Translations under genes and position numbers: made by a program | In this document: in pieces, positions 8,693 through 17,142 of the stretch | How positions within the stretch are numbered: position 1 is the stretch's first letter | How the letters are laid out: every line of letters begins with the position of its first letter | Origin: Flavobacterium notoginsengisoli | GTDB lineage: Bacteria; Bacteroidota; Bacteroidia; Flavobacteriales; Flavobacteriaceae | DNA: 64,000 nt | Direction of reading: 5' to 3' | Assembly: GCF_014207905.1 (NCBI RefSeq) | Contig: NZ_JACHLB010000005.1 | Coordinates: forward strand, 186,001 to 250,000 | Notes under the pieces: model-generated | The model's database searches: none | Seen by the model: the letters and a program-made list of their open reading frames with translations, nothing else | Told to the model about the DNA's origin: nothing

Positions 8693-9295
8693 GTGGATAT
8701 CAGAATTCAAAATTTAGAACCAAATTGTTTCTATCACATTTATAATAGGGGAGTCAATGGAGATATAGTTTTTCAAAATAATGATAATTATATGTTTTTT
8801 ATGGTGCAATTTCGTAAATACTTAAATGAGGTTTGTGATCTCTATGCTTACTGTTTAATGCCAAATCATTTTCATTTTGTAATTAAAATTAAATCTAAAA
8901 AAGAATTATTAGATTTCTTCGAGGAAAAAAATAAAAGACTAATTAAAAAAGGATTGCACGCAATGGAGAGTCTTGCAAGTAAGCAACTAAGTAAGTTTAT
9001 AAGCTCTTATACACAGGCTTACAATAAAGTTTTTGATAGACATGGGCCATTGTTTGAATCTCCTTTTAAAAGAAAAAAAATAGATTCTGAAAAGTATTTG
9101 AGAAATTTAATTATTTATGTTCATCAAAATCCAAGCGATATTGGCAAGGATTTTAGAACTTACAGGTTTTCGTCATATATAACTGTCTTATCAACCTTAA
9201 AAACTAGTTTAAAGAGAGATGAAGTAATTGAGTGTTTTGAAGATTTAGAGAATTTTGTGTTTTGTCACAACAGTGTGATTGATTTTAAATTTTAG
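8693..9295 (+). CDS. REP-associated tyrosine transposase (RAYT, Y1_Tnp family)
   Basis: This 200-aa single-strand DNA transposase-like protein starts at a GTG at 8693; the peptide from residue 1 already matches the family, with CFYHIYNRGVNGDIVF. The HUH metal motif is His59-Phe-His61 in YCLMPNHFHFVIKI. The nucleophilic Tyr is probably Tyr106 or Tyr110 in SYTQAYNKVFDRHG, followed by GPLFESPFKRKKI and YVHQNPSDIGKDFRTYRFSSY. RAYTs nick REP hairpins and are usually single-copy, domesticated genes. The 41-bp inverted repeats (8501-8541 and 9303-9343) immediately flank it, and three more palindromes are near or elsewhere in the window. It looks intact. Activity cannot be judged from sequence alone. 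Confidence 0.93.
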   Translation: MDIRIQNLEPNCFYHIYNRGVNGDIVFQNNDNYMFFMVQFRKYLNEVCDLYAYCLMPNHFHFVIKIKSKKELLDFFEEKNKRLIKKGLHAMESLASKQLSKFISSYTQAYNKVFDRHGPLFESPFKRKKIDSEKYLRNLIIYVHQNPSDIGKDFRTYRFSSYITVLSTLKTSLKRDEVIECFEDLENFVFCHNSVIDFKF

Positions 9296-9302
9296 CATTC
9301 TA

Positions 9303-9343
9303 AGAATCTTTGTCAAAGTTTTAAACTTTGACAAAGAGAAATT
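9303..9343 (-). repeat. REP-like palindrome, copy 3 (right of the RAYT gene)
   Basis: The 29-bp core is at 9308-9336, with flanks AGAAT on the left and AGAAATT on the right. This is the reverse complement of the 8501-8541 unit except for the central base. It starts eight bases after the RAYT stop codon. The open frame of the following hydrolase gene reads through it only if an unlikely upstream start is used. Confidence 0.92.
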
Positions 9344-9447
9344 CAAAGAAGTATTTCAATAATACATTTTTAGGTGTCAAAAAATACAAAACCCCATTAG
9401 ATCTACTTTATTTCCTAAATTTATCGATTAAACAAACTATCGACCAC

Positions 9448-10626
9448 ATGAATACAAAATTTTTCTGCCTGATTGTTACTTTATTTATTTTAGGAAATCA
9501 AGGTTATTCTCAAAAAGACAATTCGTTTAATATCAAAAAGCAACTAGAATATTGTGCGGAACAAGCTTCAAAAACATTAAAAGTAATACCAAACGACGGA
9601 ACATCGCCTCGAACAGTTCCAAATGGAAGCAGTGAATGGAAATTTGTTACTTATAAAGACTGGACAAGCGGATTCTGGCCTGGAGAATTATGGTTTTTAT
9701 ACGAAGCAACTAAAGATAAAAAATGGGAAAAAGAAGCCGATAAATTCAGCCGCTTTTTAACGCCTTTATCAGTTAGTAAAGCTGGAGATCACGATTTAGG
9801 TTTTCAGGTTTTCAATAGTTTTGGAAATGGATATAGACTGACTAAAAATCCAGAATACAAAGAAATAATTCTAAAAACTGCCGATACATTAGCAACACTT
9901 TTTAATCCAAAAGTAGGAACAATTCAGTCATGGCCTCATAATAAAATGGGCGGTCATAATACCATTATCGATAATATGATGAACTTGGAATTGCTATTTT
10001 GGGCTTCAAAAAATGGCGGAAATAAAAAGTTGTATGATATTGCCGTAAAACACGCTGAAACTACTATGGCGAATCACTTTAGACCAGATAACACTTCTTA
10101 TCATGTTATTATTTACGATTTTGAAACCGGTAAAAAAATAAAAGGAAGAACGGCTCAAGGATATAGTGATGATAGTATGTGGGCGCGTGGACAAGCTTGG
10201 GCTATCTATGGATTTACAATGACTTACAGAGAGACAAAAGACGCTAAGTTTTTAGATTTTGCTCATAAATTGGCGAGAGTGTATTTAGATAAATTGACAA
10301 CTGAAGATTTAATTCCGTATTGGGATTTTAATGCGCCTAATATTCCGAACGAACCAAGAGACGCTTCAGCTGCTGCAATTGTTTCTTCAGCACTTTTAGA
10401 GCTGAGTTCTTATACGAAAGACAAAAATCTGAAAGCAGAATATTTGACAAAAGCAAAAAAAATGATTGTTTCACTATCAGATAATTACCAAAGTCATGAT
10501 GTAAATTCAGCATTTTTATTGCATTCTACAGGGCACAAACCTGCAGGAAGCGAAATAGATTGTTCTATAAATTACGCAGATTATTACTATCTTGAGGCAT
10601 TATTAAGACTTCAAAAATTAAAATAA
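9448..10626 (+). CDS. Glycoside hydrolase family 88-like (unsaturated glucuronyl hydrolase type)
   Basis: Start chosen at the ATG at 9448 (MNTKFFCLIVTLFILGNQGYSQ, a clear signal peptide; 392 aa); the open frame extends upstream into the REP palindrome but without signal-peptide sense. The alpha/alpha-barrel pattern includes WTSGFWPGELWFLYEA, the putative catalytic Asp in GDHDLGFQVFNSFGNGYRLT, a second Asp in TIIDNMMNLELLFWA, GYSDDSMWARGQAWAIYGF, and SEIDCSINYADYYYLEAL at the end. GH88 enzymes release 4,5-unsaturated uronic acids left by polysaccharide lyases. It is exported, probably periplasmic. GH105 is the main alternative. Seven bases separate it from a lipoprotein gene. A secreted pectate lyase lies at 47857 but is not linked. 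Confidence 0.87.
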   Translation: MNTKFFCLIVTLFILGNQGYSQKDNSFNIKKQLEYCAEQASKTLKVIPNDGTSPRTVPNGSSEWKFVTYKDWTSGFWPGELWFLYEATKDKKWEKEADKFSRFLTPLSVSKAGDHDLGFQVFNSFGNGYRLTKNPEYKEIILKTADTLATLFNPKVGTIQSWPHNKMGGHNTIIDNMMNLELLFWASKNGGNKKLYDIAVKHAETTMANHFRPDNTSYHVIIYDFETGKKIKGRTAQGYSDDSMWARGQAWAIYGFTMTYRETKDAKFLDFAHKLARVYLDKLTTEDLIPYWDFNAPNIPNEPRDASAAAIVSSALLELSSYTKDKNLKAEYLTKAKKMIVSLSDNYQSHDVNSAFLLHSTGHKPAGSEIDCSINYADYYYLEALLRLQKLK

Positions 10627-10632
10627 AAGATT

Positions 10633-11040
10633 ATGATAAAGAAAATAAGTCAAATTGCCTGTTCATTATTAGTTGTGTTAATGCTAGTGAGCTGTAAAAA
10701 CACCAAACAAAAACTGCAAGAATTTGTGGTAACTTATAATAAAACGATTGCTCCAAGTTTTAGAGCAGATAATATAACACTTACAACGGCAAGAGGTTAT
10801 ATTAATGATGGTAAAATTGAATTGCGTTTTGAGACAGATTTAGAACAAAATGAAGCTAATAAATCTGCAGCTGTTACTTCTTTTCCAAAATTGATAAAAT
10901 TGATGATTGATAAAGATCAAATTCCAAGACAATTAATTGAAGAAGGAGTTCAGTTTGATGTTTATTTTCTCGCAGATGATAATACAGTTTTAGATAAAGA
11001 AGTTTTAACGGGAGAATCTCTAAAAGATTTTTTGAAATAA
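10633..11040 (+). CDS. Putative lipoprotein, paralogue of the 11306 gene
   Basis: This 135-aa protein has a lipoprotein signal peptide: basic start MIKKISQ, hydrophobic core, and lipobox LVSC with the acylated Cys near residue 21, followed by KNTKQK. The mature part is a small domain with no family I recognise. It starts seven bases after the GH88-like gene and probably shares its transcript. The next gene encodes a clear paralogue with the same CKNTKQK opening and aligned DxFPxLxKxMIxxDQI region, so the pair arose by tandem duplication. Function is unknown; likely anchored in the inner or outer membrane. Confidence 0.75.
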   Translation: MIKKISQIACSLLVVLMLVSCKNTKQKLQEFVVTYNKTIAPSFRADNITLTTARGYINDGKIELRFETDLEQNEANKSAAVTSFPKLIKLMIDKDQIPRQLIEEGVQFDVYFLADDNTVLDKEVLTGESLKDFLK

Positions 11041-11088
11041 AATCAGAATAATTAGAAAAAAATAAATCTGTGTAATTCTTACATATTA

Positions 11089-11128
11089 AAATCTCTTTGA
11101 GTTTTAACTTAGAGAGATTTTTTCTATT
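11089..11128 (+). terminator. Rho-independent terminator
   Basis: AATCTCT and AGAGATT arms around an A/T-rich loop, followed by TTTTTTC. It lies 50 bases after the first lipoprotein gene and separates the two paralogues. Confidence 0.7.
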
Positions 11129-11305
11129 TATAAGTAAAAGTTGAACCTAAAGATGTTTTCTTGATTCTTACAAAAATGTAGAGGGATTAGCTATAATTGA
11201 TTTGTATTCAAATAATTATAAAGTGATTTTTTGTAATTCAATGTTGTTTTTATGTTATAAATTATTTATGTTTGAGTTAAAAAATAACTATAAAACCAAT
11301 AATTT

Positions 11306-11740
11306 ATGAAAAAAATTACCCAAATCGCATTTGCATTGGCTTTTGCCCTATTTTTAATTAGCTGTAAAAACACAAAGCAGAAAATTCAAGAACATGTAAG
11401 TAATTACAATAATTCTTCTTCAATAAAAGGGAATGGTATTACGAGCACAACCGCAAAAGCTTTTCTAAATGACAATAAAATTGAGATTAGAATTGAAACG
11501 AATTTAGAAGAAAATGATGCAAACAAATTAGCCTACAAAGAGTCATTTCCAGATTTGTTAAAAGAAATGATTAAAAATGATCAGATTTCGACTGCATTAA
11601 TCTCAGAAGGAGTAAAGTTTGATGTTTACTTTTTAGCTTATAATAATGCTATTTTAGCACAGCAATTAGTAGACCAGCAAGAATTAGCCGTTTTAGAAGG
11701 AGGAGCTGCAGCACAAAATAAAGAAACAGCAAAATTGTAA
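11306..11740 (+). CDS. Putative lipoprotein, paralogue of the 10633 gene
   Basis: This 144-aa protein begins MKKITQIAFALAFALFLISC; Cys20 is the lipobox cysteine and is followed by KNTKQK exactly as in its neighbour. The middle parts also align, with a shared KIEIRIETNLEENDANK-like stretch and ISEGVKFDVYFLA. The C-terminus differs, with extra AVLEGGAAAQNKETAKL. It is separated from the first copy by a terminator and about 260 bases, so it probably has its own promoter. No function is recognised. Confidence 0.75.
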   Translation: MKKITQIAFALAFALFLISCKNTKQKIQEHVSNYNNSSSIKGNGITSTTAKAFLNDNKIEIRIETNLEENDANKLAYKESFPDLLKEMIKNDQISTALISEGVKFDVYFLAYNNAILAQQLVDQQELAVLEGGAAAQNKETAKL

Positions 11741-11760
11741 TATAAAAATAGATTTAAAAG

Positions 11761-11793
11761 AAAAAGCCTCTTTAGTTTTAAAGAGGCTTTTTT
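11761..11793. terminator. Bidirectional terminator
   Basis: A 13- to 14-bp stem (AAAAGCCTCTTTA and complement) with a GTTT loop and T/A runs on both sides. It lies between the lipoprotein gene and the convergent glutamate-synthase-like gene. Confidence 0.9.
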
Positions 11794-11795
11794 GT

Positions 11796-13310
11796 TTATG
11801 AGAATTGCGTAACGTTTTTGAGATTATCTGGGAAATACTGATCAGATAAATTGGCAAATTCATCGCCACGCATAAAAATGTTAATGTCAACATCTGCAAA
11901 ACTGCTTTTTCCTGCGGCAGCTAAAAGTTCATTTGCTGAGTGAAGCGTGTTTTTATGAAAATGATAAACTCGATCTGATTTGTCTGTTACAACCAAACCT
12001 TTCATTAGCATTTTATTCTGTGTGGCAACTCCAGTTGGACATTCATTATTATGACAACGTAACGCCTGAATACAACCCAAAGAAAACATAAAACCTCTGG
12101 CGCTGTTACACATATCTGCGCCCAATGCAATTGCATGAAGAATAGAATAACCGGAAATGATTTTACCGCTTCCTATAATACGCATTTTGTCGCGTATGCC
12201 TAGTCGAACCAAAGTTTGATTTACGAATATTAATGCAGGTTCGAAAGGCATTCCTACGCCATCAGCAAATTCTAAAGGAGCAGCTCCAGTTCCGCCTTCT
12301 GCACCGTCAACGGTAATGAAATCTGGATAAATATCTTCATTTATCATTTCTTGGCAAATAGCTTCAAATTCGGTAGTGTTTCCAATACATAATTTAAAAC
12401 CGATTGGTTTTCCGTTAGATAAATCACGTAGTTTTTTAATAAAATGAATTAATCCTTTTGCATCAGAAAAAGCATGATGACCAGGAGGAGAAAGAATCAT
12501 TGTGTGTGGTTTTACACCTCTGATTTTAGCAATTTGTTCCGTGTTTTTTGCCGCAGGAAGAACACCTCCGTGACCAGGTTTTGCACCTTGAGAAAGTTTA
12601 ATTTCAATCATTTTCACGTTTGGAAGATTGGCTTTTTCGGCAAAATTTTCTGGGCTGAAATTTCCTTCTGCATCACGGCATCCAAAATATCCTGTACCTA
12701 TCTGCCAAGTGATGTCTCCACCTCCTGCTAAATGGAATTCGGTTAAACCACCTTCGCCAGTATTTTGGTAAAAATTTCCTTTTTTTGCACCAATATTGAT
12801 AGCACGAACAGCATGTTCACTCAACGAACCAAAACTCATAGCCGAAACATTAAACAAAGAAGCTGAATAAGGCTGTTTGCAATCTTTTCCACCAACTAAA
12901 ATTCGAGGTAATTCTTCATTAACTTTTGCTGGAAAAATAGAATGTTTTATCCCTTCGTAGTTTTCTGTATTTAAGTTTAATTGTGTACCAAAAGGAGTGC
13001 TGGAATCTATATTTTTAGCTCTTTGATAAACCAAAGAGCGCTGATTTCTAGAAAAAGGTTTTCCGTCTGTAGATCTTTCAATAAAATATTGCTGAATTTC
13101 GGGCGCTATCATTTCAAATAAGTATCTAAAATAACCCAAGACAGGAAAATTTCGTAAAATAGCATGTTTCTTTTGTGAAGCATTATATGCTCCAACAATC
13201 AACAAAATAGGGATGGCAAAAACGAGTAAATAACCTCGTCCGGTATAATAATAAATTGCAAGAACAATAAGAAACAATAAGAATCCGTAAATAAAGAATT
13301 TTTTTCTCAT
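11796..13310 (-). CDS. FMN-binding glutamate synthase-like protein, membrane-anchored
   Basis: This 504-aa protein has one or two N-terminal hydrophobic helices (FFIYGFLLFLIVLAIYYYTG and LLVFAIPILLIVG), then the glutamate synthase central FMN-binding TIM barrel. Visible motifs are SQGAKPGHGGVLPAAK, the FMN-binding region PDFITVDGAEGGTGAAP and GSGKIISGYSI. A C-x5-C-x4-C cysteine set near GCIQALRCHNNECPTG matches the [3Fe-4S] site. No glutamine amidotransferase domain is present, so it is not a complete GltB. Related stand-alone proteins occur widely in bacteria, but the substrate is unknown. It may use ammonia or another donor, or be a membrane-attached oxidoreductase. Confidence 0.88.
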   Translation of the reverse strand: MRKKFFIYGFLLFLIVLAIYYYTGRGYLLVFAIPILLIVGAYNASQKKHAILRNFPVLGYFRYLFEMIAPEIQQYFIERSTDGKPFSRNQRSLVYQRAKNIDSSTPFGTQLNLNTENYEGIKHSIFPAKVNEELPRILVGGKDCKQPYSASLFNVSAMSFGSLSEHAVRAINIGAKKGNFYQNTGEGGLTEFHLAGGGDITWQIGTGYFGCRDAEGNFSPENFAEKANLPNVKMIEIKLSQGAKPGHGGVLPAAKNTEQIAKIRGVKPHTMILSPPGHHAFSDAKGLIHFIKKLRDLSNGKPIGFKLCIGNTTEFEAICQEMINEDIYPDFITVDGAEGGTGAAPLEFADGVGMPFEPALIFVNQTLVRLGIRDKMRIIGSGKIISGYSILHAIALGADMCNSARGFMFSLGCIQALRCHNNECPTGVATQNKMLMKGLVVTDKSDRVYHFHKNTLHSANELLAAAGKSSFADVDINIFMRGDEFANLSDQYFPDNLKNVTQFS

Positions 13311-13345
13311 GTTTTAAAAATTAAATAGGTAATAAATGCGATAAT

Positions 13346-14125
13346 CTAGTTGAATCGTAAACGTACATAAACGTGTTTGATTCCTTTTTTGTCCGACTCT
13401 CTTTCATCAATTTCTAAAATGTCGGTTAATGATTTTAACATTGGAGTCAATTTTGAATAACCATAATTTCGAGGGTCGAATTCAGGTTTTTTCTTTACAA
13501 TTAAATTCCCGACATCTCCAAGAAATGCCCATCCATCATCATCTTCAATATCTTCAATCGTGGCTTCAATTAATTCGATGGTTTGTTTGTCAACTTTATG
13601 AAGTGCTTTTTCGGCTGGTTTTTCAACTGGTTTTTTGGTATCGGCGGCGACAGTTTTTGGCTTTTTCTTTTGAGTTGCTCCATCCAAAACTTCAATATAA
13701 ATAAATCTGTCGCAGGCAACAATAAAAGAATTTGGTGTTTTCTTTTCTCCGATTCCGATTACTTTCATTCCAGATTCACGAAGTCTAACGGCGAGACGTG
13801 TAAAATCACTATCGCTAGAAACAATGCAGAATCCGTCCAATTTTCCAGAATAAAGCAAATCCATAGCATCAATAATAAGAGCAGAATCTGAAGAGTTTTT
13901 TCCAACCGTATAACTATATTGTTGAATAGGAGTAATGGCATGTTCTAATAAAACACCTTTCCATCCATTTGCATTTGGTTTTGTCCAGTCGGCGTAAATC
14001 CTTTTTGTAGTTGGCGTTCCAAGTTTTGCAATTTCTTCCATCATGCCTTTTACATTGCTGTATGGCACATTATCTGCATCAATGAGAACTGCCAGTTTTA
14101 AATCTTTTGAATTGCTTAAAGGCAT
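13346..14125 (-). CDS. NYN-domain protein with C-terminal LOTUS/OST-HTH domain (LabA-like)
   Basis: This 259-aa cytosolic protein has an N-terminal NYN (PIN-like) nuclease fold: LAVLIDADNVPYSNV with the first Asp pair, then RIYADWTKPN, and SDSALIIDAMDLLYSGKLDGFCIVSSDSDF with the remaining acidic residues. A linker at ~150-175 is rich in Lys and Pro. The last ~75 residues form an OST-HTH/LOTUS RNA-binding domain (WAFLGDVGNLIVKKKPEFDPRNYGYSKLTPML). Together this predicts an RNA-binding, possibly RNA-cleaving, protein. It lies 35 bases behind the glutamate-synthase-like gene on the same strand, so the two may share a transcript. Confidence 0.88.
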   Translation of the reverse strand: MPLSNSKDLKLAVLIDADNVPYSNVKGMMEEIAKLGTPTTKRIYADWTKPNANGWKGVLLEHAITPIQQYSYTVGKNSSDSALIIDAMDLLYSGKLDGFCIVSSDSDFTRLAVRLRESGMKVIGIGEKKTPNSFIVACDRFIYIEVLDGATQKKKPKTVAADTKKPVEKPAEKALHKVDKQTIELIEATIEDIEDDDGWAFLGDVGNLIVKKKPEFDPRNYGYSKLTPMLKSLTDILEIDERESDKKGIKHVYVRLRFN

Positions 14126-14398
14126 TATTTTAATATTAAAAATTAAATACTCTCAAAGTTAAAATTAAAATTGGTTTTTATCAGAATTGAATGATGAATA
14201 AGTCTTTAGAATACTCTTAATTAGAATCTCTTTAAATAAGAAAAATGTTTTAAAATAGCAATAAATGATTCTCTAATATATTTTGATAGATTTGTTGAAA
14301 ATTAAGCAATAGCTGTTGTTTCTGAGATTTGTAAACAAGAATTAAAGCTTTTGGTTTAATTGAAAAACAATGGATTTTTTAATTTTAATTATATAAAA

Positions 14399-14923
14399 AT
14401 GAATAAAAAAGTGAAATTCTCGACAATACTCCTAATGGGATTTTTAGCAGTTACTTCTTGTGGTAAAAAAGAAACAGCTCCAGCTGATCAAACTGAAACA
14501 ACAGAACCGTCTACAGAAGGAGAAGCAGCGCCAGTAACATCAACTGAAGAAAATGTATTAGTTATTGAAGGAAACGACCAAATGCAGTTTAATGTAAACG
14601 AATTGAGAGCTGTTGCTGGAAAACCAATCAAATTGACTTTGAAGCACGTTGGGCAAATTCCGAAAGAAGCAATGGGGCATAATTTGGTAATTTTAAAAGA
14701 AGGAACAGATCAGGCTGATTTTGCTTTGAAAGCGAATGATGCGAAAGCGACAGATTATATCCCTGAATCTGAAAAAGCTTCTATTATTGCTCATACTAAA
14801 TTGTTAGGTGGAGGAGAAGAAGACACAATCGAATTTACAATTGATAAAAAAGGATCTTATCCGTTTGTTTGCTCTTTCCCAGGTCACGTGGCTATGATGA
14901 AAGGCGTGCTAATTGTTGAATAA
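14399..14923 (+). CDS. Azurin-like cupredoxin lipoprotein
   Basis: Start chosen at the ATG at 14399 (MNKKVKFSTILLMGFLAVTSC, 174 aa); a TTG at 14360 would add 13 residues before a normal lipoprotein signal. The lipobox Cys is followed by a Thr/Glu/Pro-rich linker to about residue 50. The azurin domain follows: NVLVIEGNDQMQFNVNELRA, the first copper-ligand His in AMGHNLVILK, and the C-terminal ligand set Cys, His and Met in FVCSFPGHVAMMKG. It would carry electrons on the periplasmic face of a membrane, for example to cytochrome c peroxidase or a terminal oxidase, though no partner gene is adjacent. A TAGATTTG element lies at 14287-14294. Confidence 0.92.
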   Translation: MNKKVKFSTILLMGFLAVTSCGKKETAPADQTETTEPSTEGEAAPVTSTEENVLVIEGNDQMQFNVNELRAVAGKPIKLTLKHVGQIPKEAMGHNLVILKEGTDQADFALKANDAKATDYIPESEKASIIAHTKLLGGGEEDTIEFTIDKKGSYPFVCSFPGHVAMMKGVLIVE

Positions 14924-14942
14924 ATTAGAAAGAATAAATAAT

Positions 14943-14981
14943 AAAACTCCAAATGCTTTAATTAGGTTTGGAGTTTTTTTA
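14943..14981 (+). terminator. Terminator after the azurin gene
   Basis: An 11-bp stem AAAACTCCAAA and its complement with a 13-base loop, followed by a run of T. Confidence 0.82.
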
Positions 14982-15173
14982 TTGTAATAAATCATGTTTG
15001 TAGATGATCCTAATTAAGGTGAGAGTATGATTTTAGATTTATTTATAGGTTAAATATTACAATAAAAATCCTGTTGATTATTTTTAAATAAAAATAATTG
15101 AGGCTCTTCATTTTAAATTAATATTGATTATTTTTGCTCGCTGATAAAGTAAAAAAAATTACTACAATATATT

Positions 15174-16433
15174 ATGGTAAAAGATTTATTCGAAAGAATT
15201 CAGGACAATAAAGGACCTTTAGGAAAATGGGCTTCTCAAGCAGAAGGTTATTATGTTTTCCCAAAGTTAGAAGGAGAGTTGGGTCCTAGAATGACTTTTC
15301 ACGGAAAAAATATTTTAAACTGGAGTTTAAATGATTATTTAGGTTTAGCAAATCATCCAGAAGTTCGTCAGGCAGATACAGATGCAGCAATTCAATTTGG
15401 TGCAGCTTATCCGATGGGAGCTCGTATGATGTCTGGACACACTACGTATCACGAACAATTAGAAAATGAATTGGCTGATTTCGTAATGAAAGAATCTGCT
15501 TATTTATTGAATTTTGGTTACCAAGGAATGGTTTCTATCATTGATGCTTTGGTTACTAAAAATGATATTATTGTTTATGATGTAGATTCACATGCTTGTA
15601 TCATTGATGGTGTTCGTTTACACATGGGTAAACGTTTCACATACAAACACAATGATTTGGAAAGTATGGAGAAAAACTTGCAGCGTGCTACTAAAATGGC
15701 AGAAGAAACAGGTGGAGGTATTTTATTTATTACTGAAGGTGTTTTCGGAATGCGTGGACAGCAAGGGAAATTAAAAGAAATTGCTGAATTAAAGAAAAAA
15801 TACAATTTCCGTTTATTAGTAGATGATGCTCATGGTTTTGGTACATTAGGTAAAACTGGTGCTGGAGCAGGTGAGGAGCAAGGAGTTCAAGATCAGATTG
15901 ATGTTTACTTCTCTACTTTTGCAAAATCAATGGCAAACATTGGGGCTTTCGTAGCAGCTGATAAAACAGTTATTGATTATTTAAAATATAACTTACGTTC
16001 TCAAATGTTTGCAAAAGCATTACCAATGATTCAAACAATTGGTTCTTTGAAACGTTTAGAGTTATTGCGTAAATCTTCTGAAATTAAAGATAAACTTTGG
16101 GAAAATGTAAATGCATTACAAAGTGGTCTTAAAGAAAAAGGATTTAATATTGGAGATACAAACACTTGTATTACACCAGTTTACTTAGAAGGAAGTATTC
16201 CAGAAGCAATGGTAATGGTGAACGATTTAAGAGAAAACTACGGTATTTTCCTTTCTATTGTTGTTTATCCAGTTATTCCAAAAGGAATTATCTTATTAAG
16301 AATGATTCCTACAGCTTCGCATACAATAGCTGATATTGAAGAAACGTTAACTGCTTTCGAAGCAATTCGTGAGAAATTAACAAACGGAACTTATAAAGAA
16401 ATTGCAGAGCGTACAACTGTAGACGTGTCGTAA
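15174..16433 (+). CDS. PLP-dependent alpha-oxoamine synthase (candidate cysteate-fatty acyltransferase or serine palmitoyltransferase)
   Basis: This 419-aa fold-type I enzyme condenses an amino acid with an acyl-CoA. The family signature is complete: WSLNDYLGLANHPEV, GARMMSGHTTYHEQLE, VDDAHGFGTLG with PLP-binding Asp217 and His220, and TFAKSMANIGAF with the putative Schiff-base Lys251. The group includes BioF, Kbl, serine palmitoyltransferase and cysteate-fatty acyltransferase. There is no biotin or threonine-catabolism gene nearby, which argues against BioF and Kbl. In Flavobacterium an enzyme of this class makes capnine, the sulfonolipid base needed for efficient gliding, so that is a real possibility. 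The substrate (cysteate versus serine) cannot be read directly. Monocistronic, with a terminator at 16473. Confidence 0.88.
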   Translation: MVKDLFERIQDNKGPLGKWASQAEGYYVFPKLEGELGPRMTFHGKNILNWSLNDYLGLANHPEVRQADTDAAIQFGAAYPMGARMMSGHTTYHEQLENELADFVMKESAYLLNFGYQGMVSIIDALVTKNDIIVYDVDSHACIIDGVRLHMGKRFTYKHNDLESMEKNLQRATKMAEETGGGILFITEGVFGMRGQQGKLKEIAELKKKYNFRLLVDDAHGFGTLGKTGAGAGEEQGVQDQIDVYFSTFAKSMANIGAFVAADKTVIDYLKYNLRSQMFAKALPMIQTIGSLKRLELLRKSSEIKDKLWENVNALQSGLKEKGFNIGDTNTCITPVYLEGSIPEAMVMVNDLRENYGIFLSIVVYPVIPKGIILLRMIPTASHTIADIEETLTAFEAIREKLTNGTYKEIAERTTVDVS

Positions 16434-16472
16434 TTGACTTTAAAAATAGAAATTCCATAGTGGGAATTATGT

Positions 16473-16509
16473 AAAAAAATCCATTCGTTATGCGAATGGA
16501 TTTTTTTTA
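16473..16509 (+). terminator. Terminator after the oxoamine synthase gene
   Basis: Stem AAATCCATTCG with loop TTATG and a T8 tail. The same stem sequence is reused in the next terminator at 17062-17100. Confidence 0.88.
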
Positions 16510-16556
16510 TTTAGGGTAACTTTATGTAATAAATCACAAAATAAAAATAAAGAATT

Positions 16557-17045
16557 ATGAAGAAAGTACTAACACTAACAGCTGTACTTGCTTTGTCTGT
16601 TTTTGCTTCTTGTAAAAAAGAAACAACAACGACAGAGCCAGTACAAATTACGCCAAGTCCGCCAAAAGAAGCTGAAATTGTTGAACCTGCTGGAGATCAA
16701 TGTTATGCTTTGAGATTAAATGGAAGCGTTATTGAAATGAGTTTTAACGTAAACTCACATCAGGAAGTAAACGGAAAACTGAGTTATAACTTGGTTGGAA
16801 AAGATAAAAATGAAGGAAGCCTTATCGGAAATATGAAAGGTGATACTTTAATTGCCGATTATACATTTATGTCAGAAGGGGTTTCTTCTGTTAGAGAAGT
16901 AGCTTTTCTGCAAAAAGATGGAGCTTTTATTGAAGGTTACGGAGATGTAGTAGAAGCAAACGGTAAATTTTCTTTTAAAGATAAAAAAACGTTGAAATTT
17001 GATGCAAAAAATACATTATCAAAAGTAGATTGTAGAGTAGAGTAA
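16557..17045 (+). CDS. Putative lipoprotein of unknown function
   Basis: This 162-aa protein has a lipoprotein signal: MKKVLTLTAVLALSVFASC with the lipobox Cys at residue 19. It is followed by a Thr/Pro/Glu-rich linker (KETTTTEPVQITPSPPKEAE) to about residue 45. The mature domain holds CYALRLNGSVIEMSFNV, then LSYNLVGKDKNEGSLIGNM and YTFMSEGVSSVREVAFL, consistent with a small beta barrel. No family is assigned. It is surrounded by a terminator on each side, so it is transcribed alone. Location is a membrane-anchored periplasmic protein. Confidence 0.75.
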   Translation: MKKVLTLTAVLALSVFASCKKETTTTEPVQITPSPPKEAEIVEPAGDQCYALRLNGSVIEMSFNVNSHQEVNGKLSYNLVGKDKNEGSLIGNMKGDTLIADYTFMSEGVSSVREVAFLQKDGAFIEGYGDVVEANGKFSFKDKKTLKFDAKNTLSKVDCRVE

Positions 17046-17061
17046 TATGTGTTTATAAAGT

Positions 17062-17101
17062 GAAAAATCCATTCGTTTTGGGGAACGAATGGATTTTTTT
17101 A
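17062..17101. terminator. Bidirectional terminator
   Basis: Stem AAATCCATTCGTT with loop TTGGG and a T-run on the right, A-run on the left. It serves the lipoprotein gene and probably the convergent GNAT-like gene. Confidence 0.87.
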
Positions 17102-17109
17102 CGATTAAT

Positions 17110-17138
17110 ACTGATAACTGCAACTGAGACTGAAAACT
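17110..17138. repeat. Dispersed ACTGAAAACT-type repeat, single copy
   Basis: ACTGATAACTGCAACTGAG followed by ACTGAAAACT, a copy of the family found at 2408, 38084, 38169 and 53666. It ends just before the stop of the minus-strand gene at 17143. Confidence 0.7.
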
Positions 17139-17142
17139 AAAA

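Noticed and set aside
9328-9447. N-terminal extension of the GH88-like ORF
   Set aside because: It reads through the REP palindrome and lacks protein character, while the ATG at 9448 begins a perfect signal peptide.
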